A stretch of DNA of 64,000 bases from Agathobaculum hominis (GTDB lineage Bacteria; Bacillota; Clostridia; Oscillospirales; Butyricicoccaceae): contig NZ_JACOPK010000005.1 of assembly GCF_014288055.1 (NCBI RefSeq), positions 1 through 64,000 on the forward strand, given 5' to 3'. Position numbers and translations under genes: made by a program. This document shows, piece by piece, positions 9,256-17,763 of this stretch. The notes beneath the pieces are model-generated. The model did not search any database and was not told the DNA's origin. It saw only the letters and a list, made by a program, of their open reading frames with translations. Within the stretch, counting starts at the first letter, position 1; every line of letters begins with the position of its first letter.

Positions 9256-12060
9256 TTACTTTTCGAGCAGCGTCCAGTCGCGTGCGTCGCGGATCTTGGT
9301 CCACTTTTCGTACTTGTCGGCGTCGCTCTTGTCCGAGTAATCGTGGCTGTTGGTAGCCTCCTGCACGGCGAGATAGTACCAGACGGACGCATCCGCATTA
9401 TCCGGCCACTTGATCATGTCATCGAGCAGATCCTCGCTCTTTTCGGGCAGGCGGTTGAGTACGCGGTTGACGAGCGTCATCGCCTCGGCGCGGGTGATAT
9501 ACTGATCGGGGCGGAAGGTGCTGTCGGGATAGCCGTTGATCCAGCCCTTGTTTGCGGCAACGCCGATCTCGTCCTTCGCCCAGTGAGAAGCGATATCCGA
9601 GAAATTCGAGGTGGTGTTCGTATTCTTGTCGTCGAAACGAGCTGCAATGGCTGCGAATTCCGCACGGGTGATCGGTGCATCCGGGTCGAAGGTGCCGTCG
9701 GGGTTGCCCTTTACGATGCCCATCGACGAGAGCGTGGAGATCGCGTGGTTGAACCACTGACCGCGCGAAACGTCGGACAGGCTGTTGGACTGGGTGGAGT
9801 TTGCGGTGCGGACATCCTCGGTCAGCAGACGGAAGAAGATGGTCGCGACCTCAGCGCGGGTGATGTTGCCGCCCGGCTTTACGTTGCCGTCCGGGTAGCC
9901 GACGATATACGCAAAGTGATCGTCGCCGTTCAGACCGGTCGGTACGTCATCCGGGATGTCGACAGTCGGCTTGCGGCCGCCGCCACCGCCGGAGCCGCCG
10001 CCGCTGGAGCGGTAGGACCATACGCCGACGAGATTGACGTTCTGCTGGAGGTTCTCAAGCGAGGTTACAATGTCTCCGGTGCCGTCTGCGCGCCAGCCGA
10101 TGAAGGTGTAGCGGCTCTGCGAGGTGGTCTGTGCGGGCGCGACCGTGTAGCTGCCGCCCATCTTGACCTTGGCAGAAGCCGGGGGATCGCCTGCGTCGGA
10201 CGGGATATCGCCCGTTACTTCATAGGTGACATTGCAGAATTTGCCGTGCGCGGCCTTGAGCGCGAGCGCATCGGAAACGGCCGCTTCACCGACCGTGTAT
10301 TCATCAGCATAGTAGCTGTCGTCCGTCGCGTCACCGTTCCAGCGCTTGTAGGTATTGTCCGTCAGCTTTTCCTTGCCGTCGTGATACCAGCCGACGATCG
10401 GATCGTTGCAGTCGTCCAGTACCCAGTTTTCGCCGACAGGGGAAAGGGTGAGGGAGGGCTCGTAGCTGACATTTTTCTTGGTGGTATAAGTACAGTTATA
10501 GATGTCGTCACCGGCAGTATCGGCATGGTTGTTGCAGATTGCAGCCTTGCCGCTGATTTTGGCATCGCCGCCGCGATTATAAAGGCCGCCGCCATAGCTG
10601 CTGCTGTGGTTGTTGGTTACGATGCCATCCTGCATATCCAGAACGCCGCCTCCGAGAATTTCGATGCCATGTTCATTGCCGGAAGCAGTAAAGTCTGCGC
10701 CTTCTTCGATCGTTACATTACCGTACCAGTAGTCCGAACCGGTGTAAACACGCAGACCGGAACCCATATTCTTGTTCAGAGTTACCGTTGCGCCGGAAGA
10801 GATATTGCTCTTGGCAGCGAGTACGGCACCGTGACCGGTGTTGCCGCAGGCGCTGAGCGAGGAAGTGGAGTCAATAGACATGCCGTTGGCGAAAACGCCC
10901 CAGCCGCTGCCTCTGTTATCGTTGGTGATGAGGGACGAATGGTCGGAAATTGTTACGCCGCCGTAGTAGCAGCCAAGACCGCCGCCATATTTTACGTTGC
11001 CGCAGTCGGAAATATCAATCTTCGAATAGCCATCAATCAGAATATCGATTGGATTGATAGTCATACCGTGCCAGTCGCAATCAGCGATCGTGATAGAGGA
11101 GCGACCGGTAACCTGAATATTACGGTTCGGCATATCCTCGTATTCGGAGTTATCCGCGTAAATGCCGCTTGCGCGATTGCCGTTGAAACCGGAAATTTCA
11201 ACCTTCGAACCGTTCGTTACATAAAGATTGCTCTTTTTATAGAGGTACATACCGCTGCCGCCTGTATGATTGGCAGGGCCGTTGAGCGTGAGCGAAGCGT
11301 TATCAAGGGTGAAATCCGAACCGTTGATAAGGTTAGCCGTACCGCCGGTATGCTCAGGAGACGCATTGGTGATTGCGTTTACAACGATTTCAATGTCCTG
11401 GAATGTCACATTGGTATTTTCAAGATACATACCAAAATCATTCAGCGTGATAGTTGGATTGACGTTTTCAGCGCCCTTGATCGTCAGCTCGCTAACACCT
11501 GCGAAAGCCAGGCCGTTATCGAGGGTAATATCCTTACCAATCTCAATCGTAGCGCCGTCCTGTGCAGCGTTGATTGCTGCATCAAGCGTCTCATACTCCG
11601 TATCGCCGATTTTCGCGGTAAACGTCGGGGCAGGCGTGTTGTTCTCGCCGCCTGCACCGCCCTGTTCGCCGCCGGTTTCGCTTTCCGCAGCGGAGTCGCT
11701 GCCGGTTTCCGAATTGCTTTCGCCTTCATTGCCAGAACCGCCGGGCTGTACATCATTGCCGCCGACAGATGTGCCGGTTTCGCCGCCGCCGTCATTACCG
11801 GCGGTTGGGTTTGCGTCGCCCGTGTCGTTAGCGTCTGCATTTGCGCCGGTATCCTGGCTGTCTCCGGTATCATTTACTACATTTTCAATGCCGTTATCCG
11901 ACGCTCCGGGAACGGGTGTACCGTCCGTCGTTGTCAGCGTCGTGGTGTTGTTTGCATCGCCTTCCTCACCCTCGGCCGCGAGCGCGGTCACGGGCAGCAT
12001 GGTGAGCATCATCAGACCGGCGAGAGTGCCGGCGAGGAAACGGTTATTTCTCCTTTTCAT
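9256..12060 (-). CDS. Secreted SLH-domain protein with parallel beta-helix-like region
   Basis: The predicted 934-residue precursor starts with MKRRNNRF and a typical signal peptide ending near ALAAEG. It continues with an acidic Gly/Asn/Thr-rich linker (to about 150) and an Asn/Gly-rich repetitive region resembling a right-handed parallel beta-helix (about 160-560). A YTFIGW-type Listeria-Bacteroides repeat precedes a Gly/Ser linker, and three SLH domains at the C-terminus (about 730-934) should bind secondary cell-wall polymer. The ATG at 12060 is chosen over an upstream extension because GAGGAGG lies seven bases before it and the signal peptide starts there. It is preceded by a c-di-GMP-I riboswitch. 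The ligand or adhesive target is unknown. Confidence 0.9.
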   Translation of the reverse strand: MKRRNNRFLAGTLAGLMMLTMLPVTALAAEGEEGDANNTTTLTTTDGTPVPGASDNGIENVVNDTGDSQDTGANADANDTGDANPTAGNDGGGETGTSVGGNDVQPGGSGNEGESNSETGSDSAAESETGGEQGGAGGENNTPAPTFTAKIGDTEYETLDAAINAAQDGATIEIGKDITLDNGLAFAGVSELTIKGAENVNPTITLNDFGMYLENTNVTFQDIEIVVNAITNASPEHTGGTANLINGSDFTLDNASLTLNGPANHTGGSGMYLYKKSNLYVTNGSKVEISGFNGNRASGIYADNSEYEDMPNRNIQVTGRSSITIADCDWHGMTINPIDILIDGYSKIDISDCGNVKYGGGLGCYYGGVTISDHSSLITNDNRGSGWGVFANGMSIDSTSSLSACGNTGHGAVLAAKSNISSGATVTLNKNMGSGLRVYTGSDYWYGNVTIEEGADFTASGNEHGIEILGGGVLDMQDGIVTNNHSSSYGGGLYNRGGDAKISGKAAICNNHADTAGDDIYNCTYTTKKNVSYEPSLTLSPVGENWVLDDCNDPIVGWYHDGKEKLTDNTYKRWNGDATDDSYYADEYTVGEAAVSDALALKAAHGKFCNVTYEVTGDIPSDAGDPPASAKVKMGGSYTVAPAQTTSQSRYTFIGWRADGTGDIVTSLENLQQNVNLVGVWSYRSSGGGSGGGGGRKPTVDIPDDVPTGLNGDDHFAYIVGYPDGNVKPGGNITRAEVATIFFRLLTEDVRTANSTQSNSLSDVSRGQWFNHAISTLSSMGIVKGNPDGTFDPDAPITRAEFAAIAARFDDKNTNTTSNFSDIASHWAKDEIGVAANKGWINGYPDSTFRPDQYITRAEAMTLVNRVLNRLPEKSEDLLDDMIKWPDNADASVWYYLAVQEATNSHDYSDKSDADKYEKWTKIRDARDWTLLEK

Positions 12061-12066
12061 GCAAAA

Positions 12067-12100
12067 ACCTCCTCTGCGTGCATACAGACGCAAAGGAGGT
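12067..12100 (-). promoter_or_regulatory. SD-sequestering hairpin of the SLH1 riboswitch
   Basis: ACCTCCTTTGCGT pairs over 12-13 bp with ACGCAGAGGAGGT, burying the AGGAGG ribosome-binding site of the SLH gene. It starts eleven bases after the c-di-GMP aptamer, so it is the likely translational expression platform. Confidence 0.75.
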
Positions 12101-12111
12101 GATTTTCTGCT

Positions 12112-12192
12112 GTTCGGCAACCGGCTGTCGTGCGGAAAAGTCCGTTTAGACCCTGTGGCTTTGCGGCACCGGCTTTCGCCGGCTGTGCCTTT
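12112..12192 (-). ncRNA. Cyclic di-GMP-I (GEMM) riboswitch aptamer
   Basis: The minus strand shows the GEMM-I core in order: GGCACAGCC, a GAAA-capped stem (GCCGGCGAAAGCCGG), GCCGCAAAGCC, GGGTCTAAAC, a variable hairpin, then CAGCCGGTTGCCGAA. The CGCAAAGCC, CTAA and GGTTGCC segments are diagnostic of the class. It lies in the 5' leader of the SLH gene starting at 12060. Confidence 0.92.
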
Positions 12193-12193
12193 T

Positions 12194-12229
12194 TCTGTAC
12201 AGACACGCCCTCGGCGCATGATGCACAGA
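12194..12229 (-). promoter_or_regulatory. Conserved hairpin directly upstream of the c-di-GMP aptamer
   Basis: TCTGTGC and GTACAGA enclose a smaller hairpin (ATGCGCC / GGCGTGT) two bases 5' of the aptamer. The same outer arms occur before the two aptamers at 62.4 and 62.7 kb with different inner stems. Confidence 0.6.
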
Positions 12230-12316
12230 TCAAGTTGTCTGAGCTGAGCGAACCGGTCATTCCGGGCACATGGAAGTTTGTGGGTTCGCCCGCGCAACAG
12301 TAAATCCTGTTACTCC

Positions 12317-12326
12317 CTAATTATAC
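12317..12326 (-). promoter_or_regulatory. Extended -10 promoter of SLH gene 1
   Basis: The minus strand carries TGGTATAAT (-10 at 12320-12325) with no good -35. A TG-extended -10 is the likely start of a leader of about 250 bases containing the riboswitch. Confidence 0.55.
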
Positions 12327-12504
12327 CATAGATGTAAGGAAAAATTTCATATTATTTTCTCGAACGATGCACAAAATTCACATGGAACTTTTGTATCTTA
12401 TACACAAAAATATTAAAAAATGACAGAAAAAACCTCCCGGCACAGGAGCGGGCACGCGATATTTGCACGCCGCTGCCGTTTTTTTCGTCTGCAAAAAAAT
12501 GAAT

Positions 12505-12532
12505 TTTCAAGCGCATGGAAAGATGATATAAT
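12505..12532 (+). promoter_or_regulatory. Promoter of rimM-trmD
   Basis: TTTCAA (12505-12510), a 16-base spacer and TATAAT (12527-12532) lie 54 bases before the rimM start. The stretch 12327-12504 shows AT-rich DNA without a gene. Confidence 0.6.
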
Positions 12533-12586
12533 AAGGAATATAAGCGGTGCGCCGAGGCGCCCGATCACTTGCAAGGAGAGAAAAAC

Positions 12587-13093
12587 ATGCCTAAAAAGTT
12601 TCTGGAGGCCGGTAAGATCGTCGGCACGCACGGCATTCGCGGCGATTTGAAGGTGCAGAGCTGGTGCGATACACCCGAGGTTCTGTGCGATTTTGATACA
12701 CTGTATCTGGACGAAAAGACCCCGGTCGAGGTCAAGAGCGCACAGGTGCACAAAAACGTCGTTCTGATGCACCTCAAGGGCGTTGATACGGTAGAGGCGG
12801 CGGAAAAGCTGCGCGGAAAGATCCTGCATCTCGACCGCGATGATGTCGATCTGCCCGAGGATCTCGTGTTTATTCAGGATATTCTCACGTTCAAGGTATA
12901 TGATCTGCGCGTTGACCGCGTGATCGGCCATATCCGCGACGTTCTGACCTCCAATCCGGCGCACGATATGTACGAGATCGCCGGCGAGGACGGCCGCCTC
13001 ATCTATATCCCGGCCATCAAGCCCTTCCTCAAGGAGATCGACATGGACGCCGGCATCGTCTATGTGGAAAGCATCGAGGGTCTGATCGAATGA
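12587..13093 (+). CDS. rimM: Ribosome maturation factor RimM
   Basis: This 16S rRNA processing factor binds ribosomal protein S19 and helps mature the 30S head. The 168 residues have the N-terminal RimM barrel (KIVGTHGIRGDLKV, about 8-90) and a C-terminal PRC-barrel (about 95-168, ending in IPAIKPFLKEID). ATG at 12587 is chosen because AAGGAGAG precedes it; an upstream in-frame ATG at 12569 would include the SD. The stop overlaps the trmD start (ATGA). The usual rpsP-KH genes upstream and rplS downstream are absent here. Confidence 0.96.
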   Translation: MPKKFLEAGKIVGTHGIRGDLKVQSWCDTPEVLCDFDTLYLDEKTPVEVKSAQVHKNVVLMHLKGVDTVEAAEKLRGKILHLDRDDVDLPEDLVFIQDILTFKVYDLRVDRVIGHIRDVLTSNPAHDMYEIAGEDGRLIYIPAIKPFLKEIDMDAGIVYVESIEGLIE

Positions 13094-13821
13094 AAATCGA
13101 CATTATGACGCTGTTTCCCGAGATGATCAACGCAGTCATGCGCGAAAGCATCATCGGGCGCGCACAGGACAAGGGTCTTGTCGAGGTCAAGGCGACGAAT
13201 ATCCGCGATTATGCGCTCGACAAGCACCATAAGGCGGACGATGCGCCCTACGGCGGCGGCCGCGGTCAGGTCATGCTCGCGGAGCCGCTTTACCTGTGCC
13301 ATGAGGCGCTGAGTGGCGGCGAACATGTTCACACGGTGTTTCTCTCCGCACAGGGCGCGCCGTTCAATCAGGAAAAAGCGCGTGAGCTGCTCGCGAAGGA
13401 GCATTTTATTCTGGTCTGCGGTCATTATGAGGGAATCGACCAGCGGTTTATCGACGAATGCGTGGATGAGGAGATCTCCATCGGTGATTTCGTGCTGACC
13501 GGCGGCGAGATCCCGGCCATGGCGGTCGCGGATGCGGTCTGCCGCATGGTGCCGGGCGTGCTGCCCGACGAGGAGGCCTTCACGGCGGAAAGCCACTGGG
13601 ACGGTCTGCTGGAGCACCCGCAGTACACCCGCCCGGAAAACTGGCGCGGCCGCGAGGTCCCCGAGGTGCTGCTCTCCGGCCATCATGCCAATATCGAGGC
13701 ATGGCGGCGCGAAATGAGCCTGCGCCGCACGAAAAAGGACCGCCCCGACCTGTTCGCGAAATTCGAGCCGCAGGACAAGCGCGACCGGAAGATCCTCGAA
13801 AAGATCCGTCAGGACGGCTGA
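13090..13821 (+). CDS. trmD: tRNA (guanine-N1-)-methyltransferase TrmD
   Basis: This SPOUT-class enzyme methylates G37 of tRNAs using S-adenosylmethionine, preventing +1 frameshifting. The 243-residue protein shows the knotted SAM-binding segment CGHYEGIDQRFID, then SIGDFVLTGGEIPAM near residue 135, both hallmarks of TrmD, and the C-terminal helical domain. It starts inside the rimM stop codon (ATGA), so the two are coupled, and is followed by a GC-rich terminator. Confidence 0.97.
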   Translation: MKIDIMTLFPEMINAVMRESIIGRAQDKGLVEVKATNIRDYALDKHHKADDAPYGGGRGQVMLAEPLYLCHEALSGGEHVHTVFLSAQGAPFNQEKARELLAKEHFILVCGHYEGIDQRFIDECVDEEISIGDFVLTGGEIPAMAVADAVCRMVPGVLPDEEAFTAESHWDGLLEHPQYTRPENWRGREVPEVLLSGHHANIEAWRREMSLRRTKKDRPDLFAKFEPQDKRDRKILEKIRQDG

Positions 13822-13842
13822 AAACTGCATCAGAGCACAGAA

Positions 13843-13875
13843 AACCCCCGCGCCATCGGCGCGGGGGTTAATCTT
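13843..13875 (+). terminator. Terminator after trmD
   Basis: AACCCCCGCGCC / GGCGCGGGGGTT (12 bp) with a three-base loop is followed by AATCTTTCG, a weak U-run. Confidence 0.75.
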
Positions 13876-13904
13876 TCGATAAAATCCGGTTTTACGACAA
13901 ATAG

Positions 13905-14118
13905 CACTCGCGCGGCAGCGCGCATTCAAAAGCGTTTGCTTTGCAAACGCAGCCCGTAGGCCTCTATCCTTAAAATATTTAATGAGAGCAAAAACCGAGG
14001 ACATGCGCCTCGGTTTTTTTACTCTTAGAGGGAGAAAGTTTCCGAATGGGAACTTTCGGACGACTTGTGTTCTGCGAAGTCAGAACACAGATTGTCGGCG
14101 AAACGAAGTTTCGCGACA
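13905..14118. repeat. Dispersed multi-hairpin repeat, copy A
   Basis: In plus orientation it holds five modules: GCGCGGCAGCGCGC, the AGCGTTTGC/GCAAACGC hairpin, a terminator-like CCGAGG/CCTCGG stem with a T-run, GAAAGTTTCC/GGAACTTTC, GTTCTG/CAGAAC, and a TGTCG...CGACA hairpin. It fills the gap 3' of aspS. About 75 bases from AAAACCGAGG to CTTTCGGAC are identical to copy B. Confidence 0.85.
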
Positions 14119-14124
14119 GCTCTT

Positions 14125-15450
14125 TTACGGCTCCAGACGGTTCATATCGCGCGGGAACATGGATGCCTCGCGGATGTTGTTCAGGCCGAGCAGCTGCATG
14201 GTCAGACGCTCGAGGCCGATGCCCAGACCGCCGTGCGGCGGCATGCCGTACTTGTGCAGCATGGTGAAGGACTCGAACAGCTCGGCGTTCATCTTGCGTG
14301 CTGCGAGCTTGTCCATCTGCTCCTGATAATCGTGGATACGCTGGCCGCCGGTGGTGATCTCCAGACCGCGGAACAGCAGGTCGAAGGACAGCGCGAGCTT
14401 GGGATCGTCGCGGTCGTCCATCGCGTAGAACGGACGCTTTGCGGACGGGAAGTGGGTTACGAATACGAATTCAGAGCCGTACTCCTCCTTCGCCCACTGG
14501 CACAGCAGAACCTCCTCGTCCGGGTTGAGGTCGTAACGGTTCTTGGACTTATGGCCGTACTTCTCCTCCATGATCTTCTTCGCCTCGTGGAAGCGGATGG
14601 TCGGGATCTCCTTGATCTCCGGGACGTCAGCCTTGAGCAGGGCGAGCTCCTCGGGGCAGTGCTCCTTGACGTAGTTCATGACGCTCTTGAGCATGCCGGT
14701 CTCCATGGCCATGACGTCGTACATCGAGTCGATGTAGGCCATCTCGAAGTCCAGACCCATGTACTCGTTCAGGTGGCGGGAGGTATTGTGACGCTCGGCG
14801 CGGTAGACCGAGCCGATCTCGTATACGCGGCCGAATGCGCCGGCGAGGTACTGCTTGTGGAACTGCGGAGACTGTGCAAGGTAGGCCGGATGACCGAAGT
14901 AGTCCAGCTTGAACAGGTTCGCGCCGCCCTCAGCGCCTGCAACGACGATCTTCGGGGTGTGGATGTGGGTAAAGCCCTGGCTCTGCATGTACTGTGCGAA
15001 GCCGTCAGCGATCGCGCCCTGTACGCGGAAGATCGCCTGCTTGCGCGGATGACGCAGCGTGATCGGGCGGAGCGGGAGGTCGACGTCGAGCGACAGACCC
15101 ATATACTTCTTGCCGATCGGCACCGGCAGCTGGTCATACGGCTTGCCGAGGACCTTGACCGCGCTCAGGACAACCTCTACGCCGTGCTCAGCGCGCGGCT
15201 CCTCGCGGACTGCGCCGGTCACCTCGAGGACCATGGCATCGCGCACGTCGGAGCGCTTGATGTCGCCGATCGCATCACCCTGGAAGGTGCACTGGATCAG
15301 GCCGCGCTCTACGCGCATGACAACGAAGGAGAAGTCCGACATGTCGCGGACACGGTGTACCGTGCCGCGGAAGGTGACCTCGCCGCCGACTGCGTCGCAG
15401 ACGCGCTTTACGGTGTCAACATACTGACCCGCTTCATGTATCATTTCCAT
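14125..15450 (-). CDS. aspS: Archaeal-type (non-discriminating) aspartyl-tRNA synthetase
   Basis: This class IIb synthetase charges tRNA with aspartate. The 441-residue length and lack of the bacterial GAD insertion match the archaeal AspRS2 type, usually non-discriminating and annotated aspartate--tRNA(Asn/Asx) ligase. It has an N-terminal OB-fold anticodon-binding domain (about 20-110). Class II motifs follow: motif 2 at YRAERHNTSRHLNEY, and motif 3 at GIGLERL with GGLGIGLERLTMQ near 410. If non-discriminating, Asp-tRNA(Asn) would be amidated by GatCAB, which is not in this window. GAGAGG precedes the ATG. Its 3' end abuts repeat copy A. Confidence 0.9.
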   Translation of the reverse strand: MEMIHEAGQYVDTVKRVCDAVGGEVTFRGTVHRVRDMSDFSFVVMRVERGLIQCTFQGDAIGDIKRSDVRDAMVLEVTGAVREEPRAEHGVEVVLSAVKVLGKPYDQLPVPIGKKYMGLSLDVDLPLRPITLRHPRKQAIFRVQGAIADGFAQYMQSQGFTHIHTPKIVVAGAEGGANLFKLDYFGHPAYLAQSPQFHKQYLAGAFGRVYEIGSVYRAERHNTSRHLNEYMGLDFEMAYIDSMYDVMAMETGMLKSVMNYVKEHCPEELALLKADVPEIKEIPTIRFHEAKKIMEEKYGHKSKNRYDLNPDEEVLLCQWAKEEYGSEFVFVTHFPSAKRPFYAMDDRDDPKLALSFDLLFRGLEITTGGQRIHDYQEQMDKLAARKMNAELFESFTMLHKYGMPPHGGLGIGLERLTMQLLGLNNIREASMFPRDMNRLEP

Positions 15451-15625
15451 ATTTTCAACGCCTCTCTAATTGAGCAATCTCAGATGTGTTATATTGTAGC
15501 ATGTTTTTGCCGTTATGGCAAGGTTTTTGCACCAGAGACAGCAGAAAAACAGCTTTTTTTCGCGGTACGGCGGCGGGGCGGATGATTATGCGCGTTTCTC
15601 GATAAATATCCATGAAAATAGTTCT

Positions 15626-15653
15626 TTGCAGGGCGGCTTTTCTTTGCTATAAT
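15626..15653 (+). promoter_or_regulatory. Promoter of the two-gene ABC transporter
   Basis: TTGCAG (15626-15631), a 16-base spacer and TATAAT (15648-15653) lie 76 bases before the permease start. Confidence 0.7.
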
Positions 15654-15728
15654 AGTATAAAGTGCTTTTACGCTTTATCAGATACAAGAGTAAAAGGACG
15701 GTAAAAATTTAATTTTGGGGGAATTAAA

Positions 15729-16655
15729 GTGGAATTCTTCTCTAACCTGCTCGCCTCGCTTCCGGGCGCGGTGGCACAGGGTCTCATCTGGGGCCTCATG
15801 GCAATCGGCGTGTACATCACCTTCAAGGTGCTCGACCTTGCCGATCTGACCGTTGACGGCACCATGGCAACGGGCGGCGCAGTCTGCCTCGTGCTGATGA
15901 CGCACGGCGTCAATCTCTGGGTCGCGCTGCTGTGCGCGTTCCTCGCCGGCATGCTCGCGGGTCTCGTCACCGGCGTCCTGCATACCTTTATGGGTATTCC
16001 GGCCATTCTCGCCGGTATCCTGACGCAGCTCGCGCTGTTCTCCGTCAACCTGCGCATCATGGGCAGCAAGGCGAACGTCGCGATCAATCCGGATAACTAC
16101 ACGCTGCTCGTTTCGCTGCGAAATGTCAAGAAACTCGTTCCGCAGAACCCGATCCTTGTCGTTGCGGTGTTTACCGTGGTGGTTATCGCGCTGCTGTACT
16201 GGTTCTTCGGCACCGAGCTCGGCAGCTCCATCCGTGCGACCGGCGCGAACGCCAACATGAGCCGCGCGCAGGGCATCAACGTCGATTTCAACAAGGTGCT
16301 CGGTCTGATGATCTCGAACGGTCTGGTCGCGCTCGCGAGCGCGCTGTACTGCCAGTATCAGGGCTTCGCAGACGTCAACGCCGGCCGCGGCGCGATCGTC
16401 ATCGGTCTGGCAGCGGTCATCATCGGCGAAGTCGTGTTCAGCCGCATTTTCCGCAATTTCGCGCTCAAGCTGCTGAGCGTTGCGCTCGGCGCGGTCATCT
16501 ACTACATCGTTATTCAGTTTGTCCTCACCGCAGGTCTTAATACCAACGATCTCAAACTGATCACCGCACTTGTCGTTGCGATCTTCCTTGCTATCCCGTA
16601 CTGGAAGGGCAAGTATTTCCGCGCGGCAGTCAAGACCAAGAAGGAGGGCCGCTGA
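15729..16655 (+). CDS. ABC transporter permease of the TrpXYZ/COG4120 type
   Basis: This inner-membrane channel subunit has 308 residues and eight to ten predicted helices. It is related to branched-chain amino-acid type permeases but belongs to the group paired with COG1101 ATPases. Family features are the N-terminal GLIWGLMAIGVYITFKVL segment and LTVDGT near residue 42. Homologous systems import tryptophan or other small aromatic/purine-like substrates using a lipoprotein receptor. The ATPase gene follows after one base; no receptor gene is adjacent, which is unusual. The substrate is not predictable. Confidence 0.85.
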   Translation: MEFFSNLLASLPGAVAQGLIWGLMAIGVYITFKVLDLADLTVDGTMATGGAVCLVLMTHGVNLWVALLCAFLAGMLAGLVTGVLHTFMGIPAILAGILTQLALFSVNLRIMGSKANVAINPDNYTLLVSLRNVKKLVPQNPILVVAVFTVVVIALLYWFFGTELGSSIRATGANANMSRAQGINVDFNKVLGLMISNGLVALASALYCQYQGFADVNAGRGAIVIGLAAVIIGEVVFSRIFRNFALKLLSVALGAVIYYIVIQFVLTAGLNTNDLKLITALVVAIFLAIPYWKGKYFRAAVKTKKEGR

Positions 16656-16656
16656 C

Positions 16657-17436
16657 ATGCTCGAACTCAAGGGTATTTACAAGACGTTCAACGCCGGAAC
16701 GGTCAATGAGAAGCGTGCGATTGACAACCTCAATCTGACGCTGGAAAACGGCGATTTTGTCACGATCATCGGCGGCAACGGCGCCGGCAAGTCCACCACG
16801 CTTAACCTGATCGCGGGCGTTTTCCCGGTGGATGCTGGCACGATCAACCTCAACGGCTTCAACCTGACGCATCTGCCCGAGCACAAGCGAGCGAAATATC
16901 TCGGCCGTGTGTTCCAGGACCCGATGATGGGTACGGCCGCGACCATGGGCATCGAGGAGAACCTCGCGCTCGCGTACCGCCGTGGTCAGCGGCGCGGTCT
17001 GCATGCCGGCATTACGAACGAGGAGCGCAAGCTCTACCGTGAGAAGCTCGCGACGCTCGGTCTGGGTCTGGAGGACCGCATGACGAGCAAGGTCGGCCTG
17101 CTCTCCGGCGGTCAGCGTCAGGCGCTGACGCTGCTGATGGCGACGCTGCGCAAGCCGGATCTGCTGCTGCTCGACGAGCACACTGCGGCGCTCGATCCGA
17201 AGACCGCAGACAAGGTGCTTCAGATCACCGAGGAGATCGTTGCGCGCGACAACCTCACCACCATGATGGTCACGCACAACATGAAGCACGCCATCCAGTA
17301 CGGCAACCGTCTGATCATGATGGATTCGGGCCGCGTCGTCGTCGACATCAGGGGCGAGGAGAAAAAGCACCTCACCGTGCGCGATCTGCTCGAAAAGTTC
17401 AATATCGAGAACGACAGAATGCTGCTAAGCGAGTAA
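16657..17436 (+). CDS. ABC transporter ATP-binding protein (COG1101 type)
   Basis: This 259-residue cytoplasmic ATPase energises the preceding permease. Walker A is GGNGAGKST, the Q-loop region is FQDPMMG, the signature is LSGGQRQALTL, and Walker B is LLLLDEHTAALDP, where the common P of DEPT is replaced by H (DEHT), typical of this group. The switch His is in MVTHNMKHA. ATG at 16657 follows AAGGAGG and the permease stop by one base; the in-frame upstream extension from 16570 is just overlap with the permease. Confidence 0.92.
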   Translation: MLELKGIYKTFNAGTVNEKRAIDNLNLTLENGDFVTIIGGNGAGKSTTLNLIAGVFPVDAGTINLNGFNLTHLPEHKRAKYLGRVFQDPMMGTAATMGIEENLALAYRRGQRRGLHAGITNEERKLYREKLATLGLGLEDRMTSKVGLLSGGQRQALTLLMATLRKPDLLLLDEHTAALDPKTADKVLQITEEIVARDNLTTMMVTHNMKHAIQYGNRLIMMDSGRVVVDIRGEEKKHLTVRDLLEKFNIENDRMLLSE

Positions 17437-17439
17437 AAC

Positions 17440-17745
17440 TTCCAGGGGGGACGCTGTCCCCCCTGGATACGTTTCCGGTTCCGGAGAAACCGGAAACGAT
17501 ACCCCCCTCTCGTCCGCACAAGGTGAATTGCCCTGAAAGGGCAAGAGAAGGTGCCCTGGGGTGCGGCGGACGAGGCCGCGCCGCCGCGGCGCGGGCAGAG
17601 GGGTAAAAGTCCGGCGGAGCTGGACTTTTACGGGGAATTTTATGCGGCGCTCTGCGGAGCGCCTGTCCTGCCTGTTTTGCCGAAGGCAAAATGCGGCAGG
17701 AGACTGCGCCCGAAGGGCGCGAAAAAGGCACGCCCTCGGCGTGCC
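17440..17745. repeat. Array of about eight consecutive perfect hairpins
   Basis: This 327-base gap between convergent genes has no credible gene. It holds consecutive stem-loops: CCAGGGGGGAC/GTCCCCCCTGG, CGTTTCCGGT/ACCGGAAACG, GCCCT/AGGGC, AAAAGTCC/GGACTTTT, GGCGCTC/GAGCGCC, TTTTGCC/GGCAAAA, GCGCCC/GGGCGC, and finally AAAGGCACGCC/GGCGTGCCTTT with a T-run, a likely bidirectional terminator. Confidence 0.75.
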
Positions 17746-17763
17746 TTTTCTGTTTTGCTTCCT

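Noticed and set aside
9115..12102. 995-codon plus-strand frame opposite SLH gene 1
   Set aside because: It has no start signal or known domain; the minus strand encodes a signal peptide and three SLH domains.
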